Assembly (NCBI GenBank): GCA_964479275.1
Contig: CAYZLR010000002.1
Coordinates: 62,001-126,000 of the forward strand
Length of the DNA: 64,000 nt
Direction of reading: 5' to 3'
Origin: CALLPQ01 sp964479275
Lineage (GTDB): Bacteria > Pseudomonadota > Alphaproteobacteria > Caulobacterales > Parvularculaceae
The position numbers and the translations under genes are program-made. The notes under the pieces are model-generated. The model had not been told where the DNA came from and did no database searches. It saw nothing but the letters and a program-made list of their open reading frames with translations. Positions 59,633 through 64,000 of this stretch are shown piece after piece (the stretch's first letter is position 1; every line of letters starts with the position of its first letter).

Positions 59633-60088
59633 ATGGAAGAATATGAAAATCCTTGGTTATATCAAGAAGAAAAAGTTTTAGAAGCCCCAGAAGAAAAATA
59701 TGGGTTTGTCTATATAATTACTAATTTAGAAACTCAGCAGAAATACATAGGAAGAAAAATCTTATGGAACACCGTAACTAAGCCGCCTCTTAAAGGTAAA
59801 AAGCGTAAGCGTAAAATTAAGAAAGAATCTGACTGGAAGAAGTATTATGGCTCTTCAGAGTTTATTAAAGAAGATGTTAAAGCTTTAGGCAAAGAGAGAT
59901 TTTCAAGAGAGATTTTAGTTTTTTGTGATAATAAAACTGAGATGACTTTCTTTGAGACTATGTTTCAATGGAAGAAAAATTGTTTATATGCTAGATTACC
60001 AAACGGCGAAAAAGAATTTTACAATGGTTCTATTTCTGGTAAATTCTATTGGAAAGATCATATAGAGGAAAAATTAAACCTTATGTAG
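59633..60088 (+). CDS. GIY-YIG nuclease-domain protein
   Basis: 151 aa. YGFVYIITNLETQQKYIGRK gives the GIY-YIG motif near residue 24, WKKYYGSSEFIKEDVKALGKERFSREILVFC follows, and the catalytic Glu is in TFFETMFQ. A basic insert (KGKKRKRKIKKES) lies between. No NUMOD repeats, so it may be a phage nuclease rather than a mobile homing gene. Confidence 0.78.
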   Translation: MEEYENPWLYQEEKVLEAPEEKYGFVYIITNLETQQKYIGRKILWNTVTKPPLKGKKRKRKIKKESDWKKYYGSSEFIKEDVKALGKERFSREILVFCDNKTEMTFFETMFQWKKNCLYARLPNGEKEFYNGSISGKFYWKDHIEEKLNLM

Positions 60089-60117
60089 TTTACATTATCA
60101 TTCTACTTGTTTATAAT
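60089..60117 (+). promoter_or_regulatory. Early promoter with the shared initial sequence
   Basis: TTTACA (60089-60094), a 17-base spacer and TATAAT (60112-60117), followed by ATCAGTTAAACAAGTAGGAA. Confidence 0.75.
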
Positions 60118-60131
60118 AGATATATCAGTTA

Positions 60132-60157
60132 AACAAGTAGGAATTTTATATTATGAA
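60132..60157 (+). repeat. 26-base direct repeat covering a translation start (copy 1 of 2)
   Basis: AACAAGTAGGAATTTTATAT plus TATGAA is present here and again, base for base, at 60372-60397. Both copies end with the ATG of a gene, so the ribosome-binding region was duplicated. Confidence 0.85.
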
Positions 60158-60380
60158 ATTATTAATGGTTAATATTGAAAATCCAGATAAATCTCTATAT
60201 TTGTGTAATTTAGATCTTTTTCAATATTTAGAAAATAAAGATATTTCAAACTTTGAATTCTTTATTATAGGTTCTCTTGGTAACTATCATATTGATTTTA
60301 GAACTCATTTTGTAAATGATGATCTGAATTCTAAAATTGATCATATTAATTTAATGGTTAATTTATATTCTAACAAGTAG
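60153..60380 (+). CDS. Small hypothetical protein, 75 aa
   Basis: Not recognised. Reads MKLLMVNIENPDKSLYLCNL and ends NLMVNLYSNK. The stop lies in the second copy of the 26-base repeat. Confidence 0.55.
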   Translation: MKLLMVNIENPDKSLYLCNLDLFQYLENKDISNFEFFIIGSLGNYHIDFRTHFVNDDLNSKIDHINLMVNLYSNK

Positions 60381-60397
60381 GAATTTTATATTATGAA
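60372..60397 (+). repeat. 26-base direct repeat covering a translation start (copy 2 of 2)
   Basis: Identical to 60132-60157; it carries the ribosome site and ATG of the gene at 60393. Confidence 0.85.
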
Positions 60398-60722
60398 CTC
60401 ACACGACCAACTAATTATCAGATCTTGTAAGTCAGAAGATCCTGAGCAAGCCCTTAAAAGAATAATCAAAAGATTATATATTGAGCAAGAATCTGAGAAA
60501 GACCGAGAGCATCAACTCTTAATTGTCTTAGTAGACTTATGTCAAAAATATAATCTTTGCACCATTTCGGAAGCTCTTTGGGCTTTTAAAGGCGGAGCTT
60601 ACACAGATTATCTAACCACTGAGCAAAAAGTCATTGATTTTTGCATGATGCGTATTCGATATAAAGCTGTAGAAGCTTTCGAAGGCTATCGAGTACCTGC
60701 GAGGATTCGTAATGGAAAATGA
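60393..60722 (+). CDS. Hypothetical protein, 109 aa
   Basis: Not recognised. Helical, charged; contains CKSEDPEQALKRIIKRLYIE. Uses the duplicated ribosome site. Overlaps the next gene by 11 bases. Confidence 0.55.
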   Translation: MNSHDQLIIRSCKSEDPEQALKRIIKRLYIEQESEKDREHQLLIVLVDLCQKYNLCTISEALWAFKGGAYTDYLTTEQKVIDFCMMRIRYKAVEAFEGYRVPARIRNGK

Positions 60723-61266
60723 ATTAAAAAGAAAAGCTTTAGAGGAAGTGTTACAAGTTCTTAATAAACATGAAGAAGTAATCAGTTTATTATATGATAT
60801 TGATATTAGATCTAAATGTGAAGGTCATCTAAATAATTTAGATTTATGTGAACTCTTTGACTTAGATATACCTGTAACAATTCATAGTAAATATATACCT
60901 ATGGGTAATAATAGATATCTTTGCTTTTTAGATGCTAAGAAAAGAAGAATCGCGTGGTCAGATTGTGGAAATCAACCTACAGGATGGTTCTATAAAATTG
61001 GTTTTCCGACTGGACCTTATATATTTTCACAAGAAGCAAATTACGATGTTTTCCATGAGTTTTTCAGAGAATTAATAAAATATAAACCATCATATATAGA
61101 TTCAGCTAATAAATCTTTATATTTTGATTCGGAATTTGCTAAATATATTCATAGAGATTATGATGATATATTTAAAGAATATTGTGAAATTGAAAGAAAG
61201 GCATCTAGAGAGTTTAGGAAACAGAAATTACTGAATCAAATTAAGGATTTAGAAAATGAAGAATAA
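60712..61266 (+). CDS. Hypothetical protein, 184 aa
   Basis: Not recognised. Alpha/beta; the middle reads RRIAWSDCGNQPTGWFYKIG, and the end is a charged helix (ERKASREFRKQKLLNQIKDL). Confidence 0.55.
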   Translation: MENELKRKALEEVLQVLNKHEEVISLLYDIDIRSKCEGHLNNLDLCELFDLDIPVTIHSKYIPMGNNRYLCFLDAKKRRIAWSDCGNQPTGWFYKIGFPTGPYIFSQEANYDVFHEFFRELIKYKPSYIDSANKSLYFDSEFAKYIHRDYDDIFKEYCEIERKASREFRKQKLLNQIKDLENEE

Positions 61267-61522
61267 ACTAAAACAATTCGAAGAATGTTACTATAAGACT
61301 GGAAAATGGTCTTCTCCTATAATTAAGAAAGGTATATTTGTTGCGACTATACCAGAAAAATATAGAAAAAACGAATTATATCATATTGTGATTACTAAAA
61401 ATAGAAATATATGTAGAGTTTCCGATGTCATGAAAGTTGATTATGTTAAGAAAGAAGCTCCTAAATTAGATATGCATGGAAAACAATATATTTTATTTGA
61501 GGTACCTGATGAAACCAATTAA
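61256..61522 (+). CDS. Hypothetical protein, 88 aa
   Basis: Not recognised. Basic, beta-rich (IIKKGIFVATIPEKYRKNEL). Overlaps the lipoprotein start by 14 bases. Confidence 0.5.
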   Translation: MKNKLKQFEECYYKTGKWSSPIIKKGIFVATIPEKYRKNELYHIVITKNRNICRVSDVMKVDYVKKEAPKLDMHGKQYILFEVPDETN

Positions 61523-61724
61523 ATTAATAATTTTATCAATTTTACTTACTGGCTGCGCAGATATTAACAAAAAAGAAGATATAGATTTAGCTGTTAAGTT
61601 TTGTTCTGATAAAGATGGCTTAGAAAATTTATATAAAAGTACTATAGACAACACGACACAAGTAACATGTAGTAACGGTAGTGAAATCAAATTAACACCC
61701 AACGTAAAAGCGGTAATGAAATGA
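61509..61724 (+). CDS. Small lipoprotein, 71 aa
   Basis: Start at ATG 61509 gives MKPIKLIILSILLTGCADIN, a signal peptide with lipobox LTGC; two more cysteines follow. Likely lipid-anchored in the envelope. Function unknown. Confidence 0.65.
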   Translation: MKPIKLIILSILLTGCADINKKEDIDLAVKFCSDKDGLENLYKSTIDNTTQVTCSNGSEIKLTPNVKAVMK

Positions 61725-61981
61725 ATTTTAAAGATTATGTAGAGAATTTAACGACTTTGTTGAAAGATAATCCAGAACTAGGTGATCTTTTAGTGATTAC
61801 GGCTAAAGATGATGAAGGTAATGGCTTCAACGAAGTTTGGTCTGAACCTACTTTAGGTGAATTCAACAGTGAATATAATGGAGAATTTTGTTCTGAGTCA
61901 GACTTTAAAGAAGAAACCGAATACTTTAAAGATATGGGTTTTGAAAAAGAATATGAAGTAAACGCAATTTGTGTAAATTAA
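61721..61981 (+). CDS. Acidic hypothetical protein, 86 aa
   Basis: Not recognised. Strongly acidic (NPELGDLLVITAKDDEGNGF; ESDFKEETEYFKDMGFEKE). Converges with the GIY-YIG gene, overlapping by 4 bases. Confidence 0.55.
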   Translation: MNFKDYVENLTTLLKDNPELGDLLVITAKDDEGNGFNEVWSEPTLGEFNSEYNGEFCSESDFKEETEYFKDMGFEKEYEVNAICVN

Positions 61982-62589
61982 ATATGTTTACAATTATTGA
62001 AGTGGTATCGTTTCATAAGATTTAAACCTCCAACTTTAGAGCAGTGAGGACAAGAAACTTTTTCTTTAGGACCAAACATTTTATCTTTATTTTTTCTTGG
62101 TTTTCTCATTTTAGATAAAGTTTCTTCTGATTTCTTAGTACCATACTGTGGATGTTTTGAACCTGAAAAATCTGCATGATTTTTAGACATATTTCTTTTA
62201 TGGTCCTCTGATTTGGGTACTCCATATAGTGGTGAAAGTTTTCCTTTATATTTTGATGCTGCAATCGATAACTTCTTTTTAGTTTCGTTAGATGTAGGTT
62301 TTCTAGTATAAGTACTGGCTCCACCTTCTTTAAGATTATAATATAAAGAACTATTAACGGCGTCAACAGACTTTATATATGATTCCTCTTTATTATTTAA
62401 ATCTTGTAAGTCTTCACATATTTGAAGAATTTTCCTAGAAAAATGCTCTTTACCATATTTCCTAATAGCCTTATGTAATAAAGTTCCTGAACCTAAATAA
62501 TTATCGTCCAAATAGCCAAAATGTTGACCTATATACTTTTTCTTATTAATTAGATTTGTTGTTTCATAAACAAAGTGTATTTTAGACAT
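61978..62589 (-). CDS. GIY-YIG homing endonuclease with NUMOD3 and zinc finger
   Basis: 203 aa. GIY-YIG core HFVYETTNLINKKKYIGQHF, YLGSGTLLHKAIRKYGKEHFSRKI, catalytic Glu in KEESYIKSVD. NUMOD3-like units near 105-165 (YGVPKSEDHKRNMSKNH; YGTKKSEETLSKMR). The end CPHCSKVGGLNLMKRYHFNNCK is the same CxxC...H...C module as in the HNH protein at 35132-35719. Confidence 0.9.
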   Translation of the reverse strand: MSKIHFVYETTNLINKKKYIGQHFGYLDDNYLGSGTLLHKAIRKYGKEHFSRKILQICEDLQDLNNKEESYIKSVDAVNSSLYYNLKEGGASTYTRKPTSNETKKKLSIAASKYKGKLSPLYGVPKSEDHKRNMSKNHADFSGSKHPQYGTKKSEETLSKMRKPRKNKDKMFGPKEKVSCPHCSKVGGLNLMKRYHFNNCKHI

Positions 62590-62620
62590 TAGATAAATAA
62601 TTTTTAATTAATAACAATAA

Positions 62621-62628
62621 TATTTATA
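62621..62628 (-). promoter_or_regulatory. T4-type late promoter octamer
   Basis: TATAAATA on the minus strand, 31 bases before the GIY-YIG ATG at 62589. Confidence 0.5.
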
Positions 62629-62640
62629 GAGAGGTAAAAT

Positions 62641-62841
62641 TTGCCATTATATCAATATCACTGCGATAAATGTGACAAAACAGTCGAAGAATTAAGAAAA
62701 ATTTCTGAGATGAATAATATACCTAAGTGTAAAAAAGCTGATTGTGAAATGAAAAAAATTATTTTTACAACCGGTCTTAAAATTTCAGGTAAAGGCGTAT
62801 ATTCTCCAGGATTTCATGTTAATTCGACAAGAAAAAAATAA
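62641..62841 (+). CDS. FmdB-like zinc-ribbon protein, TTG start
   Basis: 66 aa. TTG at 62641 after GAGAGG. MPLYQYHCDKCDKTVEELRK...PKCKKADC has two Cys pairs (CDKC, CKKADC) in the FmdB/CxxC-CxxC arrangement, typical of small zinc-ribbon proteins. Role unknown; may bind nucleic acid or protein. Confidence 0.7.
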   Translation: MPLYQYHCDKCDKTVEELRKISEMNNIPKCKKADCEMKKIIFTTGLKISGKGVYSPGFHVNSTRKK

Positions 62842-62842
62842 A

Positions 62843-63004
62843 ATGCTAAAGAAAACTCTTATAGGTTCCACTAAAATAGCTGTTGAAGTTATGGCTGAAA
62901 AATATTTAGATGAAGGTTGGAAAATTTCAGGTCCGCCAACATTCTTTGAAGATTATTGTGATGGTACTGAAACTTGGACCTTAGTAATAACATATGAAAA
63001 TTAA
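62843..63004 (+). CDS. Small hypothetical protein, 53 aa
   Basis: Start at ATG 62843 (MLKKTLIGSTKIAVEVMAEK), one base after the previous stop. Contains YLDEGWKISGPPTFFEDYCD. Not recognised. Overlaps the macro-domain gene by 11 bases. Confidence 0.5.
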   Translation: MLKKTLIGSTKIAVEVMAEKYLDEGWKISGPPTFFEDYCDGTETWTLVITYEN

Positions 63005-63509
63005 ATATAAAGTTGGCTGTCTTATAGAGGCAGCAAAAGAGGGCGAAGTTGATATAATAGCTCATCAAACAAATTGTAAATGTTTAATGGAAAATGGCAT
63101 CGCGCCTTTAATTGCTGATGCATTTGATCCAGTTGTTAGAAATGCTGATTACTTGGCCGGAATTAAAAAGCAAAACATTTTAGGAAATTATTCTAAAGCT
63201 ATAGGATTTAACTATGTTGGCGGAGGAGTGACAATATTTAATCTATATGGTCAATATGATCGTGGCGAAGATATCAATAATCTGTATACCGATTACTCAG
63301 CATTATCAACTAGTTTAGAGAAAATGGCAAATTATTTATATGCTAATTATCTACCTGAATACAGGAAACTAGGACTTCCTAAATTAGGTGCAGGAAGGGC
63401 AAATGGAGATTGGGAAATTATATATGAAATAATTAAAACCAAGCTTGAAGGTTTTGATGTAACAATTTACGTGCTGAATAAAGATGAGATACCAATCGAA
63501 GTTAACTAA
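62994..63509 (+). CDS. Macro domain protein
   Basis: 171 aa. VGCLIEAAKEGEVDIIAHQTNCKCLMENGIAPLIADAF at the N-terminus matches the ADP-ribose-binding start of macro domains (G-D/C-L-I, then H-x-x-N and GIA), and KLGLPKLGAGRANGDWEIIYEII matches the second loop. Macro domains bind or hydrolyse ADP-ribose derivatives. It could remove ADP-ribosylation or process ADP-ribose 1''-phosphate from tRNA repair; choice open. Confidence 0.85.
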   Translation: MKIKYKVGCLIEAAKEGEVDIIAHQTNCKCLMENGIAPLIADAFDPVVRNADYLAGIKKQNILGNYSKAIGFNYVGGGVTIFNLYGQYDRGEDINNLYTDYSALSTSLEKMANYLYANYLPEYRKLGLPKLGAGRANGDWEIIYEIIKTKLEGFDVTIYVLNKDEIPIEVN

Positions 63510-63684
63510 ATATCTTTTAGATTATAAAATCAAAGGTGAACCACAGAAAGTTTTCTTATGGTTACCAAAAAGAATAGATAATAGAATTGTATTTTTTGAG
63601 TTCGTTCATAGAACTCCAGAATGGGTGAACTGGAGTTCTATGAGAGTCGGTTGGAATTATACTCTCTTACCAGAATCTTTATAA
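63484..63684 (+). CDS. Small hypothetical protein, 66 aa
   Basis: Not recognised. Basic, Trp-rich (FVHRTPEWVNWSSMRVGW). The 3' part contains a 14-bp perfect hairpin and overlaps the opposing gene by 28 bases. Confidence 0.5.
   Translation: MRYQSKLTKYLLDYKIKGEPQKVFLWLPKRIDNRIVFFEFVHRTPEWVNWSSMRVGWNYTLLPESL
63606..63643. terminator. 14-bp perfect hairpin between converging genes
   Basis: TCATAGAACTCCAG (63606-63619) pairs with CTGGAGTTCTATGA (63630-63643) around a 10-base loop. It lies in the coding end of the 66-aa gene and just past the stop of the minus-strand gene. There is no T-run, but the place suggests a bidirectional transcript end. Confidence 0.5.
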
Positions 63685-64000
63685 ACTTGAGGTTTTGTAG
63701 CTCTCTTGAAGTTAGCTAAAGGTAATAAAACTATTTCATGCCAATCAGTCGCTGGAATTTTAATGAGCTTACTTCTAAGCTGACTATAAAGATAGTGTTT
63801 ATATGTCACTTTATAATATTTTGAAGCAGATTTAACTACGCCGTATGAAAGTTTTAATTTAGATCTTTCTGTTATTTTTCTTAAATTAGAAACAGCAATT
63901 AATTTATCTAAAACTAAAACTCTTTTTCTCGGTGGTATATAATGAAGATTAAGACCAGCAAAGCCGCCAGCTTTAGGACCAATATGTAAAATTAGAGGAA
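63657..64000 (-). CDS. C-terminal part of a conserved T4-like phage protein (DNA end protector-like by memory)
   Basis: An open minus-strand frame enters from the right edge and runs 113 codons to a stop at 63657-63659. It reads PLILHIGPKAGGFAGLNLHYI..., then YLYSQLRSKLIKIPATDW and ends KRATKPQVYKDSGKRV. The GFAGLNLHYIPP block resembles a family in T4-like cyanophages (GFLGLNxHYLPP) often annotated as DNA end protector; I cannot verify that. The N-terminus is outside the window. Confidence 0.5.
   Translation of the reverse strand, partial: PLILHIGPKAGGFAGLNLHYIPPRKRVLVLDKLIAVSNLRKITERSKLKLSYGVVKSASKYYKVTYKHYLYSQLRSKLIKIPATDWHEIVLLPLANFKRATKPQVYKDSGKRV

Overview
This window is part of the genome of a large, AT-rich, T4-like myovirus. 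By eye it is roughly 30% G+C. Nearly the whole T4 replication and recombination set is recognisable: gp43, gp41, UvsX, gp32, gp59, gp1, gp42, dCMP deaminase, UvsW, gp55, gp47, gp46, gp45, gp44, gp62, RegA and thymidylate synthase. Genes are tightly packed with ATGA or TAATG overlaps. Early promoters look like sigma-70 sites (TTTACA, about 17 bp, TATAAT) and late promoters like T4 (TATAAATA). Lipoproteins with lipoboxes, a SleB-type wall hydrolase and sigma-70 promoters point to a Gram-negative, probably proteobacterial host; the host itself cannot be named from this sequence.

Layout. Positions 1-24500 run almost entirely on the minus strand: an NMNAT-like nucleotidyltransferase and two more enzymes, then the replication block 41 / gene-40-position ORF / uvsX / 43 / gene 1 / 32 / 59 / a gp33 candidate, then nucleotide metabolism, and at 14.3-22.6 kb a set of genes that looks like a DNA base-modification island (dCMP hydroxymethylase, MazG-like enzymes, inositol-3-phosphate synthase, HAD phosphatase, FkbM methyltransferase, HMUDK-helical-domain protein, SGNH-like protein). 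Positions 24500-41500 run mainly on the plus strand: uvsW, 55, 47, 46, 45, 44, 62, regA, an RNA-ligase-like gene, thyA and a proteasome-like hydrolase. Positions 41700-49400 hold about twenty tRNA genes mixed with atypical tRNA-like RNAs, other folded RNA segments, small late genes and a DUF2282 (BufA-like) gene. Positions 49400-64000 are accessory plus-strand genes: RNase H-like protein, AlkB-like oxygenase, PRPP synthetase, NAMPT, SleB-like lysin, ppGpp-hydrolase-like HD protein, macro domain protein and many small ORFs. The window ends inside a minus-strand gene.

The window is full of homing endonucleases: five intact HNH genes, two intact GIY-YIG genes plus a third GIY-YIG domain protein, and at least three decayed copies, mostly at gene borders. 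How the parts work together: gp43 with gp45/44/62, gp32, gp59 and gp41 form the replisome; UvsX, UvsW and gp46/47 drive recombination-dependent replication; gp55 and a gp33 candidate would link late transcription to the clamp. Four proteins (polymerase, gp33 candidate, SGNH-like protein, HMUDK-domain protein) end in Gly-Leu-Phe, like a clamp-binding tail, which suggests that base modification is tied to the replication fork. PRPP synthetase, NAMPT and the NMNAT-like enzyme could rebuild NAD+ from nicotinamide.

Several regulatory patterns stand out: six genes whose late promoter lies exactly 5 nt before the ATG, which predicts leaderless mRNAs; a shared initial transcribed sequence (ATCAGTTAAA) after most early promoters; and two copies of a small three-way-junction RNA, each behind its own late prom­oter-like octamer. 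All functional calls are from reading motifs by eye; no database search or folding program was run.
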